A stretch of 50,353 bases of DNA from Arthrobacter sp. Bi26 (GCF_918697925.1 NZ_CAKKMF010000030.1:1-50353); one strand, 5' to 3'; shown: positions 16,776-24,941, counted from the stretch's first letter. Translations and numbers: made by a program. The notes: a model not told the origin generated them from the sequence alone.

Positions 16776-18155
16776 TTACTTCTTGGAGGCGGCGAGGAGA
16801 TCGGCCGTGCCACGGGCATCGGCGGCGTCGACGTCGCGCAGGGAGATGCCGCGGGTTTCCTTGAGGAAGAACACGGCCACCATCGTGACCACACAGGCGC
16901 CGAGGAGGTAAATCGCCACCGGCGTGGAGGACTTGTACTGGCTCAGCAAGGCGACGGCGATGATCGGAGCCAGCGAACCGGCCACAATCGAGGTGACTTG
17001 GTAGCCCAGCGAGACACCGGAGTAGCGCATCCGGGTCGGGAACATTTCGGCCATGAGTGCCGGCTGGCCGGCGTACATGAGCGCGTGGAACAGCAGACCG
17101 ATGGTGATCGCGGCCAAGATGACGAGGTCGTTCTTGGTGTCCATCATCGGGAAGGCGAAGAAGCCCCACGTGCCGCCGAGGACAGCGCCGGCCATGTAGA
17201 CCGGTTTGCGGCCGACGTTGTCCGAGAGCTTGCCGACCATCGGGATCACGGCGAAGTGGACCAGGTGCGCAACGAGCAGCAGCAGCAGGATCCGCGAGGT
17301 GTCCGTCTGGACAATCACCTTCAGGTAGGTAATGGAGAAGGTGACCACAAGATAGTAGAGGATGTTCTCCGCGAAGCGCAGACCCATGGCGGTGAAGACG
17401 CCGCGCGGGTAGCGGCGGAAGACTTCGGCGACGCCGTAGCCCTTGTTCTCAACGGTGACCTCTTTGCGGGCCTCCAGGAAGATCGGGGCGTCCTGGACCT
17501 TAGTGCGGATGTAGTAGCCGACGATCACGATCACAGCAGAGAGCCAGAAGGCCACACGCCAGCCCCAGCTGAGGAACTCGGCGGAGGACAGCGTGGCGGA
17601 CAGGGTGAACAGCACACCGGTGGCCAGCAGGTTGCCCATCGGAACCGCCGACTGCGGCCAGCTTGACCAGAATCCGCGGGACTTGCTCGGGCTGTGCTCG
17701 GCAACGAGGAGGACTGCGCCGCCCCACTCACCGCCGACGGCGAAGCCCTGGACGAAGCGCAGGAAGACCAGCAGGGCCGGGGCCCAGTAGCCGATCTGCT
17801 GGAAAGTCGGCAGGCAGCCCATCGCGAAGGTGGCAACGCCGACAAGGATGATGCTCAGCTGGAGCAGTTTCTTGCGGCCGAACTTGTCGCCGAAGTGGCC
17901 GAAGACGATGCCACCGATGGGGCGGGCAACAAAGCCGACCGCATAGGTGACGAACGCGGCAATGATGCCGTCCAATTCCGAACCGGTATTGGGAAAGAAC
18001 AGCTTGCCGAAGACAAGGGTGGCGGCGGAGGCGTAGAGGAAGAATTCGTACCACTCAACCACCGTGCCGGCCATGGAGGCCGTGACTACCTTCTTCAGGC
18101 CGGACGATTTGACGTCCGTTTCTTCAGCGCGCCTCGCGGCGTTTTCCGTACTCAT
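16776..18155 (-). CDS. MHS-family (metabolite:H+ symporter) MFS transporter
   Basis: The 459-residue protein has twelve membrane segments and the MHS features: VVEWYEFFLYASAATLVFGKLFFP at TM1, the loop motif HFGDKFGRKKLL between TM2 and TM3, and GGEWGGAVLLVAEH in TM4. The family imports organic acids, betaines or dicarboxylates with protons. The ATG at 18155 is chosen for its AAGGAG 6 nt upstream; an earlier in-frame start would add 27 residues unlike the family. It is convergent with the LysR gene and carries the TGCA-rich motif upstream, so uptake of a branched-chain-acid or methylmalonate-type substrate is a reasonable guess. Confidence 0.92.
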   Translation of the reverse strand: MSTENAARRAEETDVKSSGLKKVVTASMAGTVVEWYEFFLYASAATLVFGKLFFPNTGSELDGIIAAFVTYAVGFVARPIGGIVFGHFGDKFGRKKLLQLSIILVGVATFAMGCLPTFQQIGYWAPALLVFLRFVQGFAVGGEWGGAVLLVAEHSPSKSRGFWSSWPQSAVPMGNLLATGVLFTLSATLSSAEFLSWGWRVAFWLSAVIVIVGYYIRTKVQDAPIFLEARKEVTVENKGYGVAEVFRRYPRGVFTAMGLRFAENILYYLVVTFSITYLKVIVQTDTSRILLLLLVAHLVHFAVIPMVGKLSDNVGRKPVYMAGAVLGGTWGFFAFPMMDTKNDLVILAAITIGLLFHALMYAGQPALMAEMFPTRMRYSGVSLGYQVTSIVAGSLAPIIAVALLSQYKSSTPVAIYLLGACVVTMVAVFFLKETRGISLRDVDAADARGTADLLAASKK

Positions 18156-18296
18156 CGTGACTCCTTCGGTGTCTCCGTCGACACCCTGTGGACCATTGGG
18201 CTGAGGACGCCCGTGATGTAGGGCACATGGCGTCATTCCCCATGAGTATGGACGCTCCCGCCCTGAGCATCAACGGCCATTAGTGCAGAGCGCGTC

Positions 18297-18310
18297 TGCA
18301 AAAATGCACA
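18297..18310. promoter_or_regulatory. Second copy of the TGCA-rich candidate LysR site
   Basis: TGCAAAAATGCACA, 13 of 14 identical to positions 15709-15722. It is 142 bp upstream of the MHS transporter start and just behind the metX stop codon. An additional CTGCAC half-site-like string lies nearby at 18283-18288 on the complement side. Confidence 0.5.
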
Positions 18311-18321
18311 ACCGATGTGGT

Positions 18322-19461
18322 CTAGTGGCCGAAGAAGGCCTCCCGCAGCTGGGCGCTGAGCTGGCCGATTTCGGTCAGGAAGCCGTCGTGGCCGATCGGC
18401 GCTTCAATGATGTGCAGTTCCGGGCCGCCCGGCAAGGCCTCGGCCAGTTGACGGGACTGGGCCGGGAAATACAGGCGGTCCGAGTCCACGGCCGCCACCA
18501 GGAACTCTGCGGTGGCCGGAGCCAGGGCCTCCCCGAGGCTTCCGCGCCCCCGGCAGACATCGTGGCTCATGAGGGCTTCGGTGATGGCGATGTAGCTGTT
18601 CGCGTCAAAGCGCCGGACCAGTTTGCTGCCCTGGTGGTCCAGGTAGCTTTCCACCTGGTAGCGCCCGCGTCCGGCCAGCGACCCGGCTTCCAGGGTCGCC
18701 TCGGACTCCTGGGCGTTCCGGCCAAACCGGCCGTCCAGTTCGGCCGCCGAGCGGTAGGTGATGTGCGCGATGCGGCGGGCGAGGGCGAGACCTGCTTCGG
18801 GTTCCGGGCCGCCGTAGTAATTTCCGCCGTTGAAATGGGGGTCCTGGCGGATGGCCAGGGTCTGGGCCTGCGCGAAGGCAATCTGTTCGGCCGTGCTGCT
18901 GGCGCCGACGGAAATCACGGCGCAGCGCCGGACCCGGCCGGGGAACGTGACGGCCCATTCGAGTGCGCGCGCGCCGCCGAGTGAGCCGCCCAGCACGGCA
19001 TACCAGCTGCCGATGCCCAGGGCGTCGGCCAGCCGCGCCTCGGCAGCGGCGGTGTCCCGCAGGGTGACGAGCGGGAACCGCGATCCCCAGGGGCGCCCGT
19101 CGGGGGCCGGGGTGGAGGGTCCCGTGGAACCGTGGCAGCCGCCCAGGATGTTGATTGAAACGACGAAGTACTTGTCCGTGTCCACGGGAGCCCCGGGTCC
19201 GGCGAGCTGTTCCCACCAGCCGGGTTCCTCGCTGTCGCCGCGGGTCACGTGCGTGTCGCCGGTCAGGGCGTGTTCTATGAGGACGGCGTTGGAGGCGTCC
19301 GCGTTCAGGGTCCCCCACGTCTCGTAGGCGAGGACCACATCCGGCAGCGGAATCCCTGATTCGAGCTGCAGGTCGCCGATCCGGACGTACTGGACGGTCC
19401 CGTCCGGGTTGCGGGATGGCTTGGTTTCGGGAGCACCCGTGCGGGTGACGGCAATCGTCAT
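18322..19461 (-). CDS. metX: Homoserine O-acetyltransferase
   Basis: The 379-residue alpha/beta-fold enzyme transfers acetyl from acetyl-CoA to homoserine, the committed step to methionine. The nucleophile is Ser160 in VLGGSLGGARALEW; the acid and histidine lie in DSDRLYFP and PIGHDGF. NILGGCHGSTGPSTP is the substrate-pocket signature of MetX. Length is typical. A SAM-IV riboswitch ends 15 nt before its ATG, so expression should fall when SAM is high. It follows metY on the same strand, 242 bp away with its own riboswitch, so the two are separately controlled. MetX enzymes that make O-succinylhomoserine exist; acetyl is favoured by the MetY neighbour. Confidence 0.95.
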   Translation of the reverse strand: MTIAVTRTGAPETKPSRNPDGTVQYVRIGDLQLESGIPLPDVVLAYETWGTLNADASNAVLIEHALTGDTHVTRGDSEEPGWWEQLAGPGAPVDTDKYFVVSINILGGCHGSTGPSTPAPDGRPWGSRFPLVTLRDTAAAEARLADALGIGSWYAVLGGSLGGARALEWAVTFPGRVRRCAVISVGASSTAEQIAFAQAQTLAIRQDPHFNGGNYYGGPEPEAGLALARRIAHITYRSAAELDGRFGRNAQESEATLEAGSLAGRGRYQVESYLDHQGSKLVRRFDANSYIAITEALMSHDVCRGRGSLGEALAPATAEFLVAAVDSDRLYFPAQSRQLAEALPGGPELHIIEAPIGHDGFLTEIGQLSAQLREAFFGH

Positions 19462-19476
19462 GTGAGGACCTATCTT

Positions 19477-19591
19477 CGCGCTTGCCTGCCGTCAGCTGAC
19501 CGGCAGGCCAGGTCTTCACCCGGGGCACCCCGCCGCAAAAGGAGGGTTGCCGGCCAGCAAGCCGGGGCTGTCACTGGCACTCATGACCTGG
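19477..19591 (-). promoter_or_regulatory. SAM-IV riboswitch upstream of metX
   Basis: Read on the minus strand, the RNA begins CCAGGTCATGAGTGCCAG, continues through GCCCCGGCTTGCTGGCCGG, CAACCCTCC and GGGGTGCCCCGGGTGA, and closes with GACCTGG (P1). A further hairpin (CCTGCCG pairing with CGGCAGG) and the strand GCAAGCGCG follow, matching P5 and the second pseudoknot strand of actinobacterial SAM-IV RNAs. TAGACT (19596-19601) ends about 5 nt upstream, a good -10. The last conserved strand is only 15 nt from the metX ATG, leaving no room for a terminator, so control of ribosome access is likely. Confidence 0.9.
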
Positions 19592-19703
19592 TACGAGTCT
19601 ACGAAACAGGGGGCGGAAATCACGAAGATTGTGACTTCCATGTGACAGCCCGGCGGCCGGCCGTCCCGTCGAGGGGACACCGGCCGCCGGCCGCCCTGCT
19701 TGC

Positions 19704-21020
19704 CTAGGCGCCCTTGGCCGCGCGGAATCCGGCGTCGAGGTCCGCGAGGATGTCGTCGATGTGTTCCAGGCCCACCGAAAGCCGCACCAGCCCCGGATTG
19801 ACGCCGGCGATCGCCTGCTGCTCGGGCGAGAGCTGGCTGTGGGTGGTCGACGCCGGGTGGATCACCAGGGAACGGACATCGCCGATGTTCGCGACGTGCG
19901 AGTGCAGTTCGAGCGCATCGACGAACCGCTTGCCGGCCTCGGCTCCCCCGGCGATGTTGAACGCCACGACGGCGCCGGTCCCCTTGGGTCCGTACTTGCG
20001 GCCTCGCTCGTACCAGGGGCTGGACGGCAGCCCGGCGTAGGCGACCGATTCGACGTCGTCCCTTGCCTCCAGCCAGTGCGCCACCTTGGTGGCGTTGGCT
20101 ACGTGGCGTTCGACGCGCAGGCTCAGCGTTTCGATGCCCTGGGCGATGAGGAAGGCGTTGAACGGCGACACGGCGGAGCCGAGGTCGCGCAGGAGCTGGA
20201 CGCGGGCCTTGAGGATGTACGAAAGGTTCGCGCCCAGCGCCCCCTCCGCACCGAGATCGCGGGCGTAGACCAGGCCGTTGTAGGTAGGGTCCGGGGTGTT
20301 GAAACCGGGGAACCGCTCCGGGTCCTTGCCGAAGTCGAAGTTGCCGGAGTCCACGATCACGCCGGCGATCGCGGCGCCATGGCCGCCGAGGTACTTGGTG
20401 GCGGAGTGGACCACGATGTCCGCGCCCCACTCGATGGGCCGGATCAGGTACGGGGTGGAGAGCGTGTTGTCGACGATCAGCGGCACCCCGGCCTCGTGCG
20501 CCACATCGGAGATGCCCTCGATGTCCAGGACGTCCTGGCGGGGGTTGGAGACCACTTCGCCGAAGAACAGCTTGGTGTTGGACCGGACGGCGTCCCGCCA
20601 CTGGTCCAGGTTGTCCGGGTCCTCCACGAAGGTCACGGAGATGCCGAATTTCTTCAGCGTGTGGGCGAGCAGGTTGTAGGTTCCGCCGTAGAGGCTGGGG
20701 CTGGCCACCACATGGTCCCCGGCCTCGGCGACGTTGAGGATCGCGAAGGTCTCCGCGGCCTGGCCGGAGCTGAGCAGCAGGGCCGCGAGGCCGCCTTCCA
20801 GGCTGGCCACGCGCTGCTCGACGGCGTCCTGCGTGGGGTTGCCGATCCGGGTGTAGATGGGGGCGAGTTCGGCGAGTGCGAAGCGGTTGGCGGCGCTTTC
20901 GGCGCTGGGGAACACGAACGACGTCGTCTGGTAGATGGGCAGGGACCGCGCGCCGGTGGCGCTGTCCGGCTCCTGGCCGGCGTGGATCTGGCGGGTTTCG
21001 AAGGACCAGGCGTTGGACAT
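19704..21020 (-). CDS. metY: O-acetylhomoserine sulfhydrylase
   Basis: The 438-residue PLP enzyme (Cys/Met metabolism family) makes homocysteine from O-acetylhomoserine and sulfide. The PLP lysine is Lys209 in HSATKYLGGHG; YTRIGNPT and SGQAAETFAI are phosphate-binding and fold motifs, and LIVDNTLSTP carries the Asp that pairs with the pyridine nitrogen. The length of about 435 residues marks the MetY branch rather than the 380-residue MetB/MetC enzymes. GAGGAG lies upstream of the ATG. It has its own SAM-IV riboswitch, 66 nt upstream. With MetX it forms direct sulfhydrylation. Confidence 0.95.
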   Translation of the reverse strand: MSNAWSFETRQIHAGQEPDSATGARSLPIYQTTSFVFPSAESAANRFALAELAPIYTRIGNPTQDAVEQRVASLEGGLAALLLSSGQAAETFAILNVAEAGDHVVASPSLYGGTYNLLAHTLKKFGISVTFVEDPDNLDQWRDAVRSNTKLFFGEVVSNPRQDVLDIEGISDVAHEAGVPLIVDNTLSTPYLIRPIEWGADIVVHSATKYLGGHGAAIAGVIVDSGNFDFGKDPERFPGFNTPDPTYNGLVYARDLGAEGALGANLSYILKARVQLLRDLGSAVSPFNAFLIAQGIETLSLRVERHVANATKVAHWLEARDDVESVAYAGLPSSPWYERGRKYGPKGTGAVVAFNIAGGAEAGKRFVDALELHSHVANIGDVRSLVIHPASTTHSQLSPEQQAIAGVNPGLVRLSVGLEHIDDILADLDAGFRAAKGA

Positions 21021-21086
21021 TGATGCTCCTCAAAGGGACCGGGCACAGCACCGGCCAGGGCTTTGGGCCCGGACCGGCACAGGCGC

Positions 21087-21201
21087 CGCGCTTGCCCTCC
21101 GGCGGGCGCCGGACGGCCAGGTCTTCACCCGGGGCACCCCACCGCGATACGAGGGTTGCCGGCCAGCAAGCCGGGGCTGTGCGCTGGCACTCATGACCTG
21201 G
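21087..21201 (-). promoter_or_regulatory. SAM-IV riboswitch upstream of metY
   Basis: Nearly the same core as the metX copy: CCAGGTCATGAGTGCCAG, GGCTTGCTGGCCGG, CAACCCTCG, GGGGTGCCCCGGGTGA, GACCTGG, then a P5-like hairpin of different sequence (TCCGGCG with CGCCGGA nearby) and GCAAGCGCG. TACACT (21206-21211) is a suitable -10 just upstream. Unlike the metX copy it is followed by 66 nt before the ATG, which can form CCGGTCCGGGC with GCCCTGGCCGG, a possible attenuator without a clear U-run. Confidence 0.9.
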
Positions 21202-21313
21202 CTTCAGTGTAGGAATGGCGGCGGAGCCCTGGATAGCTTTGTGACGAAGATGAAGACGGTTGCCGTGGCGGCGCCTCGCGGGACACCGCGCCTGCCGCCG
21301 TCGGACATCCCAT

Positions 21314-21332
21314 GACGGTTAGGGGAACCTAA
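21314..21332. promoter_or_regulatory. Weak candidate iron box (DtxR/IdeR-like)
   Basis: GACGGTTAGGGGAACCTAA agrees with the 19-bp DtxR/IdeR consensus at about 14 positions, including the inner TTAGG and CCTAA. It lies 36 bp upstream of the VOC-protein gene, in the divergent region shared with metY. The score is my own eye comparison. Confidence 0.35.
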
Positions 21333-21368
21333 GCTGAGAGGTCCATCACAAAGTGCCAAGATGATGGC

Positions 21369-22007
21369 ATGCGCATGGATCACGTCTCTTACGCCTGTGA
21401 ACACGATGGCTTGGCAGCCACCACTGAACGTATTGCGTCTGCCCTCGGCGTTGAAGCCGTGAAGGGTGGAGTGCACCCCCGTTTCGGGACACGCAACATG
21501 ATTATCCCGCTCGCGGGACACAAGTACCTGGAAGTCGTGGAGGTCCTGAACCACCCGGCATCGGACAAGGCCCCGTTCGGCCAGGCAGTCCGGGCACGCT
21601 CGGAAGCGGGCGGCGGCTGGATGGGCTGGTGCGTCGAGGTTGACGATCTCGCCCCGTTCGAGGAGCGGCTGGGCCGCGCGGCCGTCAACGGCAACCGGAA
21701 GTTTCCGGACGGCCGCGAACTGGTCTGGAAGCAGATCGGCATCCTGGGGCTCATCGCGGACCCCCAAGTGCCCTACATGCTCAAATGGGAGGGCGACCCG
21801 GAGCTGCACCCGTCCAACGCCTACGCGAGCGAAGTCAAGATGTCCGCACTGACCATTGCCGGTTCGGCAGCGCGCGTGACGGAATGGCTGGGCGAGCCGG
21901 TTGAAAAGCCGCTGGAAGACGTCGCCGTGAACTGGATCGCGCCGCACGGTACTCCGGGCATCCTCTCTGTCACCTTCGAGACAGCCTCCGGAGCGGTCAC
22001 GATCTAA
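21369..22007 (+). CDS. VOC/glyoxalase-like domain protein
   Basis: The 212-residue protein begins MRMDHVSYACEHDGLAATTERIASALG, the first beta-alpha unit of a vicinal-oxygen-chelate (glyoxalase-like) fold, with His5 as a possible metal ligand. GTRNMIIPLAGHKYLEVVEV gives a second strand and a Glu in the position of the metal-binding acid. The C-terminal half is shorter than a full second VOC module. Members include dioxygenases, isomerases and resistance proteins, so no reaction can be assigned. Start at 21369 or 21375; neither has a strong ribosome-binding site. It is monocistronic, ended by a strong hairpin. Confidence 0.8.
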   Translation: MRMDHVSYACEHDGLAATTERIASALGVEAVKGGVHPRFGTRNMIIPLAGHKYLEVVEVLNHPASDKAPFGQAVRARSEAGGGWMGWCVEVDDLAPFEERLGRAAVNGNRKFPDGRELVWKQIGILGLIADPQVPYMLKWEGDPELHPSNAYASEVKMSALTIAGSAARVTEWLGEPVEKPLEDVAVNWIAPHGTPGILSVTFETASGAVTI

Positions 22008-22028
22008 CGCTCCACCTGCCCCACGCTT

Positions 22029-22078
22029 CGGCCGCCATCTCTTAGGTGCCAACGATGTCACCTAGGAGATGGCGGCCG
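22029..22078. terminator. Bidirectional terminator hairpin
   Basis: CGGCCGCCATCTCTTAGGTG pairs with its inverted copy (one mismatch in 20) across a 10-nt loop. It lies between the VOC gene and the convergent CPBP protease gene. Confidence 0.85.
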
Positions 22079-22104
22079 AGATCATTTAAAGGCCGGCCAG
22101 GTAC

Positions 22105-22872
22105 TCAGCCCAGGCCCACGGCCTTGCCGAACAGACTGAATCCCACGAACGCCACGGTGTCCAGGATGGCGTGGGCGATCACGAGCGGCATCACCCGTTT
22201 GGTCCGCGTGTAGACCAGCGCGAAGACGACGCCCATTATCGCGTTGCCGATGAACGGCCCGAACCCCTGGTACAGGTGGTAGCTGCCGCGGAGCAGGGCG
22301 CTGGCGGCGATGGCCGCCGGCATGCCCCAGCCCAGTTTCCCGAGCCGGTCCAGCAGGTAGCCCACCACAATCACTTCCTCCACGATCCCGTGCCGGATCG
22401 CGGACAGGACCAGTACCGGCACGGTCCACCAGTACGGGTCCAGCGCGCTGGGGATGATCGACGTCGTGATCCCCAGCGCCCGGCCGGCGGCGTAGAGTCC
22501 CAGGGACGGAATGCCGATGAGCGCGGCGAGCCCCAGCCCCTGCAGGAGGTCCTTGCCGGGCCGGGCGAAGTCGAAGCCGATCTTTCGGAACGCCGAGGTT
22601 CCGCGCTCTCCGGCCGGCCAGTGTTCGGTGAGGAAGTAGATCACGAGGGCCACCGGGACCAGCGCGAAGAAGATGTCCAGCATCTGGTAGGTGAGGTCGA
22701 AGTATTCGCGCGGGCTCTGCGAACGGTTCAGCGTGGACGTCCCCTGGGCCAGTGGCGCCGTGGTCATCTTGTCCAGCAACTGCACCAGGGAGTAGACCGC
22801 GGACTGCCCCAGCGACAGGCCCAGGACAATCAACATTTCGAACCGCAGCCGACGGCGGGAGGGAACCAACAT
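22105..22872 (-). CDS. CPBP-family intramembrane metalloprotease (Abi/CAAX-like)
   Basis: The 255-residue protein has about seven to eight membrane helices and the three CPBP motifs: EE in RHGIVEEVIVVGYL, an aromatic-His in RGSYHLYQGFGPFIGN, and His/Asp in IAHAILDTVAF. Known members cleave prenylated proteins or serve in bacteriocin immunity; the substrate here is unknown. ATG 22872 is chosen because the upstream in-frame extension (51 residues, Arg/Pro-rich) lacks a start context; AGGA lies very close to it. It is divergent from the histidine phosphatase across 100 bp. Confidence 0.88.
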   Translation of the reverse strand: MLVPSRRRLRFEMLIVLGLSLGQSAVYSLVQLLDKMTTAPLAQGTSTLNRSQSPREYFDLTYQMLDIFFALVPVALVIYFLTEHWPAGERGTSAFRKIGFDFARPGKDLLQGLGLAALIGIPSLGLYAAGRALGITTSIIPSALDPYWWTVPVLVLSAIRHGIVEEVIVVGYLLDRLGKLGWGMPAAIAASALLRGSYHLYQGFGPFIGNAIMGVVFALVYTRTKRVMPLVIAHAILDTVAFVGFSLFGKAVGLG

Positions 22873-22972
22873 GTTCCTATCTTGCCTGCAGTTGCCGATT
22901 GTTTGCTGGTGCCCGCGTGGTGCCGGCCGCGCCGGTGCCACCGGCTTTTTGGGAGCCCTATGCTTGGGGATT

Positions 22973-23653
22973 ATGAGTGCGCCCCGGAAAATCATCATGA
23001 TCCGGCACGGCCAGTCTGCCGCCAATGCCGATACCTCGATCTACAACCGTGTTCCGGACTACCGGATCCCGTTGACACCCCTGGGCCTGGAGCAGGCCAC
23101 CGCGGCCGGGGAGGAGGTCCGGCGCCAGCTGGGCGGCCGTCCGGTGTGCGTCTACGTCTCCCCGTACCTGCGCGCCTACCAGACCCTCGAGGCGCTCAAC
23201 CTCGGTCCCCTCGTGGAGCGGGTGATCGAGGAACCGCGCCTGCGCGAACAGGACTGGGCCAACTTTCAGATCGCCGGCGACATCGAGGACCAGAAGGAGC
23301 TCCGCAACGCCTACGGGCACTTCTTCTACCGCTTCCGCGAGGGCGAGTCCGGTTCGGATGTGTACGACAGGATTTCCTCCTTCATGGAAACCCTGCACCG
23401 GCACTGGTCGAAGCCCAGCTATGCCCCGAACGCACTGTTCGTGACGCACGGGCTGACCATGCGGCTGTTCTGCATGCGCTGGTTCCACTGGTCCGTGGAA
23501 TATTTTGAGTCCTTGAACAACCCGGAAAACGCCGAGGTCCGCACCCTGCTGCGCACCTCGCGCGGCAAGTACGAGCTCGACAAGCCGTTCACGCAGTGGG
23601 AGGAGAGGCGCGTGGACGAGACCGTCCTCGACGCTCCGCCCATGGTGTTCTAA
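22973..23653 (+). CDS. Histidine phosphatase family protein (phosphoglycerate-mutase-like)
   Basis: The 226-residue protein has the catalytic RHG motif (IIMIRHGQSAAN), the conserved SPYLRAYQT and EEPRLREQDWANF segments, and the second histidine in VTHGLTMRLFCMRW. It is a branch-1 phosphatase, acting through phosphohistidine; related actinobacterial proteins include broad phosphatases, and a true mutase is unlikely. TATGCT (22959-22964) lies 8 nt before the ATG with GGGGA between, so the transcript may be leaderless or nearly so. A 14-bp palindrome CCGGCTCGAGCCGG follows the stop directly (23654-23667) and may weakly terminate. Confidence 0.9.
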   Translation: MSAPRKIIMIRHGQSAANADTSIYNRVPDYRIPLTPLGLEQATAAGEEVRRQLGGRPVCVYVSPYLRAYQTLEALNLGPLVERVIEEPRLREQDWANFQIAGDIEDQKELRNAYGHFFYRFREGESGSDVYDRISSFMETLHRHWSKPSYAPNALFVTHGLTMRLFCMRWFHWSVEYFESLNNPENAEVRTLLRTSRGKYELDKPFTQWEERRVDETVLDAPPMVF

Positions 23654-23678
23654 CCGGCTCGAGCCGGATCAGAGAGCC

Positions 23679-23709
23679 GCCTGGCTAACGGACGGCCTGG
23701 CTAACGGAC
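23679..23709. repeat. Tandem duplication spanning the hutI stop codon
   Basis: GCCTGGCTAACGGAC occurs at 23679-23693 and 23695-23709, a 16-bp period. The hutI stop (CTA on this strand, 23701-23703) lies in the second copy, so the duplication extends past the 3' end. Confidence 0.75.
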
Positions 23710-24930
23710 CGGCTGCGCTGCGCCGGCCCGCCACACCGCGTGCGTCAGGGGGATGCCGGGCCGGTAGGCCAGGTGCGTGGCGGAAGGCGCGTTGAGCAGG
23801 TGCAGGTCCGCGCGGTGTCCGACGGCGATCGAGCCCACCGCGCGTTCGCCGTCGACGTCCCTCCCGGACTCCCGGCCCAGGGCCAGGGCGCCGCCGTAGG
23901 TCGCGGCGCGCACCGCCTCATGGACGCTGAGGCGCATCTGCAGCACGGCGGTGGTGACGCAGAAGGCCATGGAGCTCGTGTAGGACGTGCCGGGGTTGCA
24001 GTTGGACGCCAGCGCCAGCTGCACGCCGGCGTCGAGCAGCTCCCGGCCGGGGGCCAGCGGCTGCCGGGTGGAAAGATCGCAGGCCGGAAGGCAGGTGGCC
24101 ACCGTGCCGCGCTGCCCGGCTCCAGGCGTGCCGTTGCCGCCGCCGTCCCAGCCGGACCAGCTGGCGGCGAGCGCGTCGACGTCCGCAGCAGAAAGGTAGT
24201 TCACGTGGTCCACGCTCGCGGCGCCGACTTCCACGGCCAGCCGGACGCCGGGACCCTCCCCGAGCTGGTTGCCGTGGACCCGCAGCCCCAGCCCGGCCGC
24301 CTTGCAGGCCAGCAGCACCCGGCGGGACTGGTCCTCGTTGAAGGCGCCCTGCTCGCAGAAGACGTCGGCCCAGCGGACGTAGGGCCTGACCGCGGTGAGC
24401 ATCGGCCCGCAGACCAGCTCGGTGTAGTCCTCTGCGTCTATCCCGGCGGGAACGAGGTGCGCCCCAAGGTAGGTCACCTCGTCCGCCACGGTAGAGGCGA
24501 TGCGGGCGCTGCGGGCCTCGTTCTCGAGGTCCAGGCCGTAGCCTGTTTTGGTCTCCAGGTAAGTGGTGCCCTGTGACACGGCCTCCGCGACGCGGCCCAT
24601 CGCCAGCCGGGTGAGGTCGAAGTCGCTCGTGCTCCGGGTGGCACCGGTGGTCACGGCGATCCCGCCGGCGCTGTAGCTCTCCCCCGCCATCCGGGCCTCG
24701 AACTCGGCCGTGCGGTCCCCTGCGAAGATCAGGTGCGTGTGCGAATCGACCCAGCCCGGCAGGAGCGCCCGGCCCCCGGCGTCCACGGCTTCGTCGGCCG
24801 CCGGAGCGTCCGCCGCGGGGCCGAGCCAGGAAATCCGCTCCCCCTCGATCACCACCGCCGCGTCGCGGAGGACGCGGTGTTCCGCGTCCTGGGTCATCAG
24901 TTCGGCGATATTGGTGATGAGGGTGCTCAT
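23701..24930 (-). CDS. hutI: Imidazolonepropionase
   Basis: The 409-residue amidohydrolase hydrolyses 4-imidazolone-5-propionate to N-formimino-L-glutamate in histidine degradation. Metal-binding His64 and His66 are in DSHTHLIFAGDR; TKTGYGLD is the substrate-binding strand, SVDHVNYLS carries a further His, and ASNCNPGTSYTSSM holds the metal Asn/Asp region typical of HutI. Length is normal. It starts 11 bp after a FAD amine-oxidase-type gene and is probably co-transcribed with it. No hutH, hutU, hutF or hutG lies in the window, which is unusual for hutI but not unique. Confidence 0.92.
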   Translation of the reverse strand: MSTLITNIAELMTQDAEHRVLRDAAVVIEGERISWLGPAADAPAADEAVDAGGRALLPGWVDSHTHLIFAGDRTAEFEARMAGESYSAGGIAVTTGATRSTSDFDLTRLAMGRVAEAVSQGTTYLETKTGYGLDLENEARSARIASTVADEVTYLGAHLVPAGIDAEDYTELVCGPMLTAVRPYVRWADVFCEQGAFNEDQSRRVLLACKAAGLGLRVHGNQLGEGPGVRLAVEVGAASVDHVNYLSAADVDALAASWSGWDGGGNGTPGAGQRGTVATCLPACDLSTRQPLAPGRELLDAGVQLALASNCNPGTSYTSSMAFCVTTAVLQMRLSVHEAVRAATYGGALALGRESGRDVDGERAVGSIAVGHRADLHLLNAPSATHLAYRPGIPLTHAVWRAGAAQPVR

Positions 24931-24941
24931 GGATCCATTCT

